Source: Halorientalis marina (GTDB lineage Archaea > Halobacteriota > Halobacteria > Halobacteriales > Haloarculaceae). From it: DNA of 64,000 bases. The number at the start of each line of letters is the position of its first letter. The first letter of the stretch is position 1. Below, in pieces: positions 24,626 through 32,010 of this stretch. The notes beneath the pieces are model-generated. The model was not told the DNA's origin. It saw only the letters and a program-made list of their open reading frames with translations, and made no database searches. The DNA lies in NCBI RefSeq assembly GCF_023028345.1, contig NZ_CP095488.1, forward strand, positions 310,001 to 374,000, read 5' to 3'. The position numbers and the translations under genes are program-made.

Positions 24626-25435
24626 TCAAGACTCTCGTCCAGAAGTTGTTGCTTCGAGCGCCTCCCCGATATCGTCGTAGTCCGGTAGTTCGGGCCACTG
24701 GTCCGCGGTCCACACGTATTGCACGATCCGGTCCTCGTCAAGGAGAAAGATAGCAGGCCGTGCCTCACTGACACCGGTCATACCGTCAAGATCGTTGACG
24801 AGATCGTATGTCTCCGCGACGCCGTTCTGTGGGTCACTGAACAGCCGATAATCAATTTCTCGCTGCTGGACGAATTCCAGATGTTCGTTCGGTGTGGAAA
24901 TAGAGAGGCCGACAAGCGTGACGTCGTAGCGATCGTCCCACGCCCGATCGCTGATCTCGTTCCAGATGTACGTCCCAGGGAACGCCCCGTCCATCGAGTG
25001 AAACACCAGCAGTACCGGTCCATCAGGCGTCAATTCCGAGAGCGCTACGTCTTCCCAATATTCGCCGTTGACGAGCGGGCGGACGAAGTCCGGAGCTGTC
25101 TCGCCGACGCGGGGGTAGTCGGTTTCGTCGAATTCTTTCACCTCGAACGTACTGTCCGCGTCCGCCGGGTCGCCGTAGGTCGTGTGGAGATACTCGATGA
25201 TGTTCCCGCTCTCGGCCATGGTCACACCCGAGTTCTCGTCAACAATCGCTGGGACGGTCCGGACACCGGTCTTGCGTTTGACTTCGTCGCGTTCGGAGTG
25301 TAGTGCCTCGACGAACCGCGAATCGTAGGCCAAGTCGAGGTCTCGAAGTGTTCGGGCCACGCTCTCACAGAACGGACGGGCCTGCAACCGATATAGGGTG
25401 ATGGGCGCACTACCGGATGCTGTCGTCTTGCTCAT
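24626..25435 (-). CDS. glutaredoxin/GST-N and peroxiredoxin-like fusion protein
   Basis: A 269-residue protein (ATG 25435, MSKTTASGSAPITLYRL). Residues 12-90 are a thioredoxin-fold glutaredoxin/GST N-terminal domain with a single active-site cysteine (ARPFCESV) and the TVPAIVDE cis-Pro loop. Residues 110-260 match the AhpC/TSA peroxiredoxin fold (GETAPDFVRPLVNGEY, GPVLLVFHSMDGAFPGTYIW). The peroxidatic Cys position (PxxxTxxC) is not Cys here, so peroxidase activity is doubtful. It may bind glutathione-like thiols or act as a redox partner. It is divergent from the cupin gene. Confidence 0.8.
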   Translation of the reverse strand: MSKTTASGSAPITLYRLQARPFCESVARTLRDLDLAYDSRFVEALHSERDEVKRKTGVRTVPAIVDENSGVTMAESGNIIEYLHTTYGDPADADSTFEVKEFDETDYPRVGETAPDFVRPLVNGEYWEDVALSELTPDGPVLLVFHSMDGAFPGTYIWNEISDRAWDDRYDVTLVGLSISTPNEHLEFVQQREIDYRLFSDPQNGVAETYDLVNDLDGMTGVSEARPAIFLLDEDRIVQYVWTADQWPELPDYDDIGEALEATTSGRES

Positions 25436-25616
25436 GGCTACTGGTCCCACATCCAGTAGTCACACATGTAAGCGATTTCCTAACATGGCTGACATCACGT
25501 TTCAATGCGACTGTTCGGCGACTCCAGGTCTGTCCCGGTCACGTCAGGCCGTGGAAAATCCATTACAGGTGGTGTTACCGGTGGCTTTAGTACGCGCTCA
25601 GTCGAAATTCCGTGTT

Positions 25617-26063
25617 ATGCATTACGAAGTGGTCGATCAGGACGACATCGAGAAGACAACCATCGAGGAGTATTACTCACGTAATCTAGACACCGTCGAC
25701 GACCCGAGCGAGAAAGACGAGTTTCGAAACCTGTCGTTGCTACCGATCGACGACGCGCTCGGTGCCGAACACTTACAGATCAAACTCTGGTACTTTGAGC
25801 CCGCAGACGAGGTAATCTATCATGCGCACACCGAGCAGGAGGAGTTCTACTACATTCTCGAAGGCGAATTTTCACTCAAACTCGGTGATCCCGATGACCC
25901 GGAATACAGGGAGGCAGGGCCCGGAACGTTCTACGTCGCAGGCCCGAAGACCGGCCACGGGCACAGATACGTCGGCGACGACATCGGCGTCGTCTTAGCG
26001 GTCGGTGCACCGCCTGGGTTTGACCCGGGAAAGGATCCGACCGAGTTTGCGTCCGAGACTTAA
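25617..26063 (+). CDS. cupin-domain protein
   Basis: A 148-residue single cupin starting MHYEVVDQDDIEKTT (ATG 25617; a longer frame upstream is noise). Motif 1 is HAHTEQEEFYYILEGEF (two His and Glu metal ligands) and motif 2 includes PGTFYVAGPKTGHGH (His ligand). The domain binds a metal and a small ligand, perhaps a sugar or acid. It ends 31 bases before the convergent acyl-CoA synthetase gene. Enzyme activity cannot be read. Confidence 0.85.
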   Translation: MHYEVVDQDDIEKTTIEEYYSRNLDTVDDPSEKDEFRNLSLLPIDDALGAEHLQIKLWYFEPADEVIYHAHTEQEEFYYILEGEFSLKLGDPDDPEYREAGPGTFYVAGPKTGHGHRYVGDDIGVVLAVGAPPGFDPGKDPTEFASET

Positions 26064-26094
26064 TCCGCTGTAGCGGTGTTTCGCAAACCGACGG

Positions 26095-27651
26095 TCATCG
26101 ATACTTGTCCTCGTACTCCTCTTTGATTTCGACTTTCCGGATCTTGCCGGTTGCAGTCCGCGGAAGATCGTCGACGAACTCGATGTCTTTCGGAACCTCG
26201 AAACTCGCCAATCGCTCGCGGAGAAAAGAGCGGATGTCGGCTTCGGTCGCGTCGGCAGTATCGGCTAGAATGACGAATGCCGTGACGGCCTCGGTCCACT
26301 TCTCGTGTGGCAGTCCGACGACGATTGCCTCTTCAACGGCAGGGTGATCACTCACGACGTTTTGTACCTTCGTCGTCGAGACGTTCTCACCGCCGGTCTT
26401 TATCATGTCCTTCTTGCGGTCAACGAACAGTAGAAGGCCATCCTCATCGAACTTTCCGATATCGCCGGTGCGATGCCAGCCGTCGCGCCACAACTCCCTC
26501 GTTTTCTCTTCGTTGTTGAGGTACCGATCCATGACTGCGGGACTGCGGACCACGATCTCTCCCACTTCGCCCTGTTGGAGGATGGTTCCGTCGTCGTCCA
26601 TGATTGCCGCGTCCGCGTACGGGCCCGACCGACCGATGTAGTTTCCATCTTTCTTGAGCTGCCACTTCGGGTCGAAGAACATGATCATGCCCGCCTCTGT
26701 CTGGCCCATTCCCAGTTGGAGGTCAGCGTCGAACGCGTCGATCACCCGCTTCCGAAGCGACATTTCCATCGGCATCCCGTATCCACAGTGGCGGACACTG
26801 GAGAGGTCGTAGGAGTCCAAGTCGGTCTCGTTGCTGAGGCGGCGGTAGATGGAACTCATGAGATAAAACGCCGTAATGTCGTACTCATCGATCGCCGTCA
26901 GAAACCGCTCTGGCTCGAACTCCCTCAGTATCACGTTCGTTGCCGAGAGTTCGACGCCGGCACGGAGATACGTCTCGACGATATGAAAGAGCGGGTGGAC
27001 GCTCGCCACGACATCGGAACTCTGCAGATCGTGCTTGATCATTACGTTGGCCGTATTGTACGAGTACGACGCGTGCGTATGCAGGACGCCTTTCGGTCGA
27101 GATGTCGTCCCGCTCGTATAGAGGATGAGTGCCGGATCGCTACCGTCACGTTCGACATCGGGTTCGGTACTCGAATGCCCGTCAATGAACGACTCGAAGG
27201 CTTCCCGCTCGCCCTCCGCAGTGCCGTCCCATTCAATTGCGACGACAGTGTCGACGTTTGCCTGCGTTACATACGGCTCGACCTTCGAATACAGTTGCTC
27301 GTCGACGACGACCGCCTCCACGTCGGCATTGTCGAGTTGGTAAGTCACTGTCCCCGTGTCGAGGTCGGTATTGTTGAGGGCCGCAACTAGCCCCCCTTTC
27401 AGCGCACCGAACTCTGCCGCGAGCATCCGTTCGGAATTGCCCGTGACGAAGCCAACCCGGTCCCCCGTCTCCAGCCCCGCAGCTCGGAATGCATGCGCAG
27501 CTCTGTTCGCACGCTCGTTGAATTTTTTGAACGTCACCTCGCGACCGGTTTCGACAACGGCGAACGCAGTCTTGTTTGGTGTTCGCCGCGCCGCCCGGGT
27601 TGCGGCGTCTCCGAGCGTGTTCCGACCGATCTCGTTCGGCTTGGCACCCAT
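26095..27651 (-). CDS. AMP-dependent acyl-CoA synthetase
   Basis: A 518-residue ANL-superfamily ligase. Motifs: P-loop YTSGTTSRPKG near residue 175, the acyl-binding GYGMPMEMS, GMGQTEAG, the adenylate motif TGDIGKFDEDG, hinge DRKKDMIKTGGENVS and the C-terminal catalytic Lys in TATGKIRK. It activates a carboxylic acid to the adenylate then CoA thioester. ATG 27651 (MGAKPNEIGRNTLGDAA) was chosen over an upstream in-frame start because the family begins there. A TATA-like TATATAGTA lies upstream on the minus strand. The acid substrate is unknown. Confidence 0.9.
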   Translation of the reverse strand: MGAKPNEIGRNTLGDAATRAARRTPNKTAFAVVETGREVTFKKFNERANRAAHAFRAAGLETGDRVGFVTGNSERMLAAEFGALKGGLVAALNNTDLDTGTVTYQLDNADVEAVVVDEQLYSKVEPYVTQANVDTVVAIEWDGTAEGEREAFESFIDGHSSTEPDVERDGSDPALILYTSGTTSRPKGVLHTHASYSYNTANVMIKHDLQSSDVVASVHPLFHIVETYLRAGVELSATNVILREFEPERFLTAIDEYDITAFYLMSSIYRRLSNETDLDSYDLSSVRHCGYGMPMEMSLRKRVIDAFDADLQLGMGQTEAGMIMFFDPKWQLKKDGNYIGRSGPYADAAIMDDDGTILQQGEVGEIVVRSPAVMDRYLNNEEKTRELWRDGWHRTGDIGKFDEDGLLLFVDRKKDMIKTGGENVSTTKVQNVVSDHPAVEEAIVVGLPHEKWTEAVTAFVILADTADATEADIRSFLRERLASFEVPKDIEFVDDLPRTATGKIRKVEIKEEYEDKYR

Positions 27652-27915
27652 ATCTATCTTTATGCTACAGGATACTATATACCACTGTGGTAGACGCTGG
27701 ACAGTGTCGATGTTCAAGCAATGATGGCGTACTCAGATTGGCTCGCACTATAGCCGAACAGGACCTTGATGGGCTGGAAACCCCGCGGTTGGCTGCTTTC
27801 GAGGCCTGACCGAGTTCGGGGAAGGTTATGCTGTGAGCCAATCGTGACTGCTCGGGTGGTCTGTTGGCCGACTACTGGAAGCGGGTCGGCAGTGGAGCAG
27901 AGATAGTTCGGTCGC

Positions 27916-29361
27916 TCAGGATTCGGGATACTGTGCCATCCAGGGTCGGACCCGTTCGAGTGCTGCGGCGACGCTCAGTATATCAGCCTCAGCAAACCGC
28001 CTTCCGACGATCTGGAGCCCGACGGGCAGGCCGTCGTCAGTGAACCCGGCAGGCACGGACACTGCGGGATGTCCTGTGAGGTTGAACACCCACGTCAGCA
28101 TCGCGTCAGTCGGAACGCCCCGCACCGAGTGGCCGTCGATCTCTGTCGGGTACCCATCAGCCAGGTGTTTGCTATATGGTGGCACAGTTAGTGTCGGTGT
28201 CACGAGGACATCAGAGCCAGCGAGCGCGTCCTCGATGCCGTCGTACGCGGCAGTCCGAGGGACGTTCTGCAACCGCTCGGCAGTGGCATCGATCCCCGTT
28301 CCGAGTGCGATCGTCGAGCGAACCGTCTCCTCGATGTCCGCCCGTTCGAAGTCGATGTCGTATTGTTCAGCGAGTTGCTGGGCGAACGAGGTGAAAAAGA
28401 CGCCAACCTGCTCGACGTACGCCATCGACAGTTCCTCGTACGGGGGCAGCGACAGGTCAACGGGATCGACGGTCACGCCGGCAGCCGCGAGGGAATCGAC
28501 GGCGGCATCGACCGTCTCACGCACCGACGGTGCGACTGGCTGCAGATCCAGATTCGGGCTGTATGCCACCGCGAGATCGTCTGTCGGCCGCTCAGTCGCT
28601 ACCACGTAATCCATCTCCGGCCGTGGCACGCTGAACGGATCGCGGCTGTCCTGGCCTGCAAGGACGTCGAGAAACACGGCCAGGTCCTCGGTCGTCCGAG
28701 CCATCGGCCCGCTGACGAACGCCGGCGAATGGGTACTGAATCCGTCACTCGGGACGCGCTCGGGGACGAGTCCGAACGTCGGTTTCAGGCCGAGGGTGTT
28801 GCAACAGGCGGCCGGGACCCGGAGCGATCCCCCGATGTCCGACCCGGTCGCCAGTTGCACCGCGCCGACCGCGAGTGCAGCCGCGGATCCACCCGAAGAG
28901 CCCCCAGCGGACCGATCGTGATCGAATGGGGTCGGTGTTGCGCCAGCGATGCGGTTCTCCGTCTTGATGGTATGGCCAAGCGCCGGTGTGTTGGTGATCC
29001 CGATGATGACCCCGCCAGCGGCTTCTATCCGTTCGACCACGATGGAGTCCTCGTCGGCGACGTTCTCCGCAAGCGGCGCCAGCCCCATCGTATTTCGAAC
29101 GCCGGCCTTCCGACTTCGGAGGTCCTTGATCGCAACCGGGACGCCGTGCAGTGGACCGAGACTCTCATCGCGGCTGGCCGCTCGGTCGGCCATACGAGCG
29201 CGCTCACGGGCTCTGTCGTCTATGACCGTGATGAACGCGTTCAACGCCGCGTTCGCCTCGATTCGCTCCAGTGCCGTCTCGACGAGTTCCAGAGAGGACA
29301 GCGAGCCATTTCGCACCGCGCCTGCGAGCTCACGGGCTGACTGCCCGCCGAACGAAGACAT
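27916..29361 (-). CDS. amidase (amidase signature family)
   Basis: A 481-residue amidase. The Ser-cisSer-Lys triad is visible: Lys in VPVAIKDL near residue 77, Ser in the AS motif GGSSGGSAAALAVG near 152, and the nucleophile Ser in GSDIGGSLRVPAA. It hydrolyses a carboxamide to acid and ammonia. The C-terminus carries the usual NLTGHPAVSVPAG. It could feed the acyl-CoA synthetase with its acid, being the next gene on the same strand, but 264 bases separate them. GatA-type activity is unlikely as no GatB/C partner is nearby. Confidence 0.9.
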   Translation of the reverse strand: MSSFGGQSARELAGAVRNGSLSSLELVETALERIEANAALNAFITVIDDRARERARMADRAASRDESLGPLHGVPVAIKDLRSRKAGVRNTMGLAPLAENVADEDSIVVERIEAAGGVIIGITNTPALGHTIKTENRIAGATPTPFDHDRSAGGSSGGSAAALAVGAVQLATGSDIGGSLRVPAACCNTLGLKPTFGLVPERVPSDGFSTHSPAFVSGPMARTTEDLAVFLDVLAGQDSRDPFSVPRPEMDYVVATERPTDDLAVAYSPNLDLQPVAPSVRETVDAAVDSLAAAGVTVDPVDLSLPPYEELSMAYVEQVGVFFTSFAQQLAEQYDIDFERADIEETVRSTIALGTGIDATAERLQNVPRTAAYDGIEDALAGSDVLVTPTLTVPPYSKHLADGYPTEIDGHSVRGVPTDAMLTWVFNLTGHPAVSVPAGFTDDGLPVGLQIVGRRFAEADILSVAAALERVRPWMAQYPES

Positions 29362-29442
29362 ACCCCAATGATGCCACGTCGGGTGAATAAAGACCCACCC
29401 CAGTTCTAGACAGCGTTCCCTGTTCGTTCCTCCTCGGACTCC

Positions 29443-30285
29443 CTATCTGTCGGGGAGTTTCCCGTCTGGCCGTGGCACGGTGCCGGCCTGGATTTGGATG
29501 GCGACCCGCCGCAAGTGCTTGCACTTGTCGACGGGTGTGTCTGGATCACTGCAGGTCTGCTTGAAGTCAGGGCAGGTACACGTCTCCGCGACGACGTCGA
29601 TATCGTAGTAACTCCCGGAGGCCGAATGGACCTCGTACACACCAGGTTTCTGGTGAAACGAAACGTCCATCTCCTCGCGCTTAGCGCGCTTGGTACGGGA
29701 CTCGTCGTCGGCGACGGCAAAGGGGTCGTCGGCGACGGCAAAGGGGTCGTCGGCGGGATCAGGGACGGTTCCGTCTGCAATTCGGGCCTGGAAGATACCG
29801 CCGTCAGGGACAGGCTCTGTTGAGGTATCAGGCCAGCGCGTATCACGAACGACGATACACCGGTTCTCGGCGACAGCCGATAGTGACCCCACGGAGAGCC
29901 GATCCACGAGCCGGAAGATGTCCCACTGGGTTGCTGACTCGGGGAGGCTAATCTCGAAGGTATGCTCGCCGGTTCGGGTAACGTGATACTGGCCGTCGGG
30001 AAACTCGTCGGTCGCGAAGGCGGCCAGGGTGTAAACCGACGGATTGGTCACGGCATCGGCCTGGACGCTGTCGAGGCGGCGCTGACACCGTTCACTGGGC
30101 ACGCCGGACTGTTGGACGACGGCCTTTGCCCCGATCCGGCAGTCGGGACACGCGTAAACGAGCGTCTCTCGGTTGTCCGCGAGGTGTTGGCAACTCTGCT
30201 CGAGCGATGCTTCGCAGAGAGCGCAGACGTGAGTCGGCTGCTGGTCGGTCTCTGGACTTGTGGCTGTGGATTCGTCGACGGACAT
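29443..30285 (-). CDS. SWIM zinc-finger protein of a plasmid-type module
   Basis: A 280-residue protein. The N-terminus has a zinc-ribbon-like pair (CALCEASL, CPDCR). Residues about 225-265 carry a classic SWIM finger CTCPDF ... CKHL (CxC, long gap, CxH). An acidic linker near residue 185 contains a perfect tandem repeat of seven residues (DDPFAVA). SWIM fingers bind DNA or proteins. It heads a run of small conserved minus-strand genes at 30380-31804 typical of haloarchaeal plasmids or islands. Exact role is unknown. Confidence 0.75.
   Translation of the reverse strand: MSVDESTATSPETDQQPTHVCALCEASLEQSCQHLADNRETLVYACPDCRIGAKAVVQQSGVPSERCQRRLDSVQADAVTNPSVYTLAAFATDEFPDGQYHVTRTGEHTFEISLPESATQWDIFRLVDRLSVGSLSAVAENRCIVVRDTRWPDTSTEPVPDGGIFQARIADGTVPDPADDPFAVADDPFAVADDESRTKRAKREEMDVSFHQKPGVYEVHSASGSYYDIDVVAETCTCPDFKQTCSDPDTPVDKCKHLRRVAIQIQAGTVPRPDGKLPDR
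29704..29745. repeat. two perfect tandem 21-bp repeats inside the SWIM gene
   Basis: The 21-base unit starting GTCGTCGGCGACGGC occurs twice without a mismatch and a third partial unit follows. It encodes a repeated DDPFAVA linker and may vary in number between strains. Confidence 0.8.
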
Positions 30286-30379
30286 AGGTACGAACGGGCC
30301 GGGCTCTCTGGCACGGCCCTCACTCGACTCGGGGAGAACAAACTGCTAGCGCGGATTGCTCTCGCTGGTCGTCGACGAG

Positions 30380-30586
30380 CTACTCCTTCAGCTCGTCGTG
30401 CCGGAGCGCGAGCGACTCGATAATGGCCACGCGCTGCTGGTGGGTGTTTTCGTAGCCGATATACTCGCGGACAGTTTCCTCGCGCCGCATACAGGCGATG
30501 CCGGCTTTGATCAAGTCGAAATTGGATGTGTCGGGGAGTTTGGACGGCGGCAACTGCTTGCGAAGCGCTGGGTCGGGATCGGTCAT
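30380..30586 (-). CDS. small conserved protein, unknown (plasmid-type)
   Basis: A 68-residue protein starting MTDPDPALRKQLPPSKL, mostly helical (FDLIKAGIACMRREETVREY, QQRVAIIESLALRHDEL). Its start overlaps the stop of the next upstream gene by 4 bases, so the two are coupled. No function can be given. Confidence 0.65.
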   Translation of the reverse strand: MTDPDPALRKQLPPSKLPDTSNFDLIKAGIACMRREETVREYIGYENTHQQRVAIIESLALRHDELKE

Positions 30587-30789
30587 GCGTCACCAAAATC
30601 GCTGAGAGAAACCTGCTCGTCCCGCTTGAAGCGACACTCGGGATAGTGCGCGAGGAGTGTGTCGTCGAACACGCACCAGAACCGGCACTTGTGCGGTTCG
30701 ATGGCTTGCGACCAGCGGGCCCGCCGTAGTGCCTCGTCGACGCGCTGGCGCTCGACCGCAGGCCAGCCGTTGCGTTCGATCAGGACCAT
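30583..30789 (-). CDS. small conserved protein with Cys pair, unknown (plasmid-type)
   Basis: A 68-residue protein starting MVLIERNGWPAVERQRVDEA, Trp- and Cys-containing (HKCRFWCVFDD, HYPECRF). It overlaps both the upstream broken gene (10 bases) and the downstream gene (4 bases). The three cysteines could bind a metal. Function is unknown. Confidence 0.65.
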   Translation of the reverse strand: MVLIERNGWPAVERQRVDEALRRARWSQAIEPHKCRFWCVFDDTLLAHYPECRFKRDEQVSLSDFGDA

Positions 30790-31097
30790 CGCGACTTCCC
30801 CTTCGGATGGTCACGCATGTACGCGGCAGCCAACTCCAGTCCGTCGACGAGCCTGTCTTCGGTCCCGGCGATCCGTGTCCCTCGTTTCAGTGTCGTCCCC
30901 GTGTCGCCTCTGTGTAGCGTTAGCGTCGACGTCTCGCCGGGAATGTGTCACGTGATCCGGTTCTCTGTGTGGGCGAGATACTCCCACTGGCCGGCGGCGG
31001 TCTCGGTGGCCCGCTGTTCGACATCGATCCGAACGTCGCCAGCACGAGAGCGGCGGCCGCCGGCGCCGGAATCTCCGAGCGTGAAGTTCTCTGACAT
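30780..31097 (-). pseudogene. small gene interrupted by an in-frame TGA
   Basis: From ATG 31097 the frame reads MSENFTLGDSGAGGRRSRAG and on to EYLAHTENRIT, then TGA at 30948-30950, and continues in the same frame as HIPGETSTLTLHRGDTGTTL to LAAAYMRDHPKGKSRWS and a stop that overlaps the next gene's ATG. The second part looks fully coding and keeps the tight coupling to its neighbour, so one CGA-to-TGA change probably broke a 105-residue protein. The alternative is two short proteins, but the second has no start near the TGA. Confidence 0.6.
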
Positions 31098-31146
31098 TTA
31101 AATCTTCTCAGATGTGATTCCACTCGGCGAGCGTCGCGACGGTTGC

Positions 31147-31425
31147 CTAGAGAATCGACGAGACCTGGGCGTCGACGGGCGCATCGGCGTCAACGTCGAT
31201 GTCGAGACTCACCCGAAGGTCGTGAATGTCGGCCACGCCGAGGCCGGGGACTTGCTGGCAGAGCGTCTTGAGGACGCGATCACGGATCGTCCGAAGCGAA
31301 CTGTTGTCGCTAACTTGCTCTTGGACTGCGGCCCGGATCTGCTGGCTGTCGGGTCGGGATTCGGTAGCTGTAACCTGTTTGAACGTAGTCTGTTGGCCGT
31401 CGGTCGCTTCAGTCTGGATAGCCAT
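31147..31425 (-). CDS. small conserved protein of plasmid-type module
   Basis: A 92-residue protein starting MAIQTEATDGQQTTFKQVTA (ATG 31425; an upstream in-frame start would add 21 residues). A helical middle (SRPDSQQIRAAVQEQVSDNS, LRTIRDRVLKTLCQQVPGLG) is followed by a short strand region rich in Asp and Val. A truncated paralogue lies at 17560-17749. Its own promoter region carries an inverted repeat. Function is unknown; self-regulation is possible. Confidence 0.7.
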   Translation of the reverse strand: MAIQTEATDGQQTTFKQVTATESRPDSQQIRAAVQEQVSDNSSLRTIRDRVLKTLCQQVPGLGVADIHDLRVSLDIDVDADAPVDAQVSSIL

Positions 31426-31477
31426 GTTCTCGGCCGGCCCGGAGAGAACAAACTCGCCGAGAGCCGACGGCATTTTC

Positions 31478-31538
31478 TTAACCAACAATACGTCGGTCCT
31501 GTCGAGAATCTGCTGGAAATTTCTAGATTGTTGGTTAA
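31478..31538. promoter_or_regulatory. inverted repeat TTAACCAACAAT / ATTGTTGGTTAA, probable operator
   Basis: A 12-base perfect inverted repeat with arms at 31478-31489 and 31527-31538, beginning 53 bases upstream of ATG 31425. A matching pair precedes the truncated paralogue at 17749. The right arm overlaps the stop of the upstream gene. Confidence 0.55.
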
Positions 31539-31804
31539 GATAGCGTGTTGTCGCGGACTGCTAACGCGAGACTTGTTCCGTCGTCCGTCCGGGGGATGGA
31601 CGAATTCAGTAGCGGCTCGTTGCGCTCGGCAACGTCAAGAATGCCGGTCTCGACTTGGTTCGGGCGCCCCTCCCGCTCGCCAGTGAGCGTGAGCTGGAGA
31701 CCGTCAGGATCTGGGGCAGCACCGACGTGGATCTGAGAGACTTCTTCGAAGACGATGTGCTCCCACTCGGCAGCCCGGAACACTTCGATTTCGACAGTTC
31801 GCAC
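31535..31804 (-). CDS. small conserved hypothetical protein
   Basis: An 89-residue soluble protein from GTG 31804, reading VEIEVFRAAEWEHIVFEEVS and ending LALAVRDNTLS. Alternating hydrophobic residues suggest beta strands (GLQLTLTGEREG, LVVRDN-like end). The frame is open further upstream but without a good start. It is the last member of the plasmid-type run before the secretion cluster. Function is unknown. Confidence 0.5.
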   Translation of the reverse strand: MRTVEIEVFRAAEWEHIVFEEVSQIHVGAAPDPDGLQLTLTGEREGRPNQVETGILDVAERNEPLLNSSIPRTDDGTSLALAVRDNTLS

Positions 31805-31872
31805 TGGGATCGCTACCGTCGGGCCGATCGAACTGCACGAGAGGGTGCGCCGGCGCGTGTAAGGGCGAGCGA

Positions 31873-32010
31873 TCAAAAAAGCCGCACGAGGTAGCTCGCC
31901 GCGATGATGAGAACGAGCAGGTAGACGAACAGGACGACTGCGTTCCGTCGCGGGGCGCCGGCGACCATCCCCGGTGGCTTGGGCCCCCTGCTCCCGACGC
32001 TCGGAGCCAT
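31873..32010 (-). CDS. 45-residue single-helix membrane protein of the SipW/TasA-like cluster
   Basis: Starts MAPSVGSRGPKPPGMVAGAP at ATG 32010 and ends with one membrane helix (VVLFVYLLVLIIAASYLV) and RLF. Its ATG overlaps the TGA of the upstream Asp-rich gene (TGATG), so it is the last gene of the coupled series 31873-36320. It may stabilise the signal peptidase or an assembly complex; this is inference from position. Confidence 0.6.
   Translation of the reverse strand: MAPSVGSRGPKPPGMVAGAPRRNAVVLFVYLLVLIIAASYLVRLF

Noticed and set aside
28363-29340. A 325-residue plus frame over the amidase
   Set aside because: Antisense shadow of a gene with a complete amidase Ser-Ser-Lys triad.
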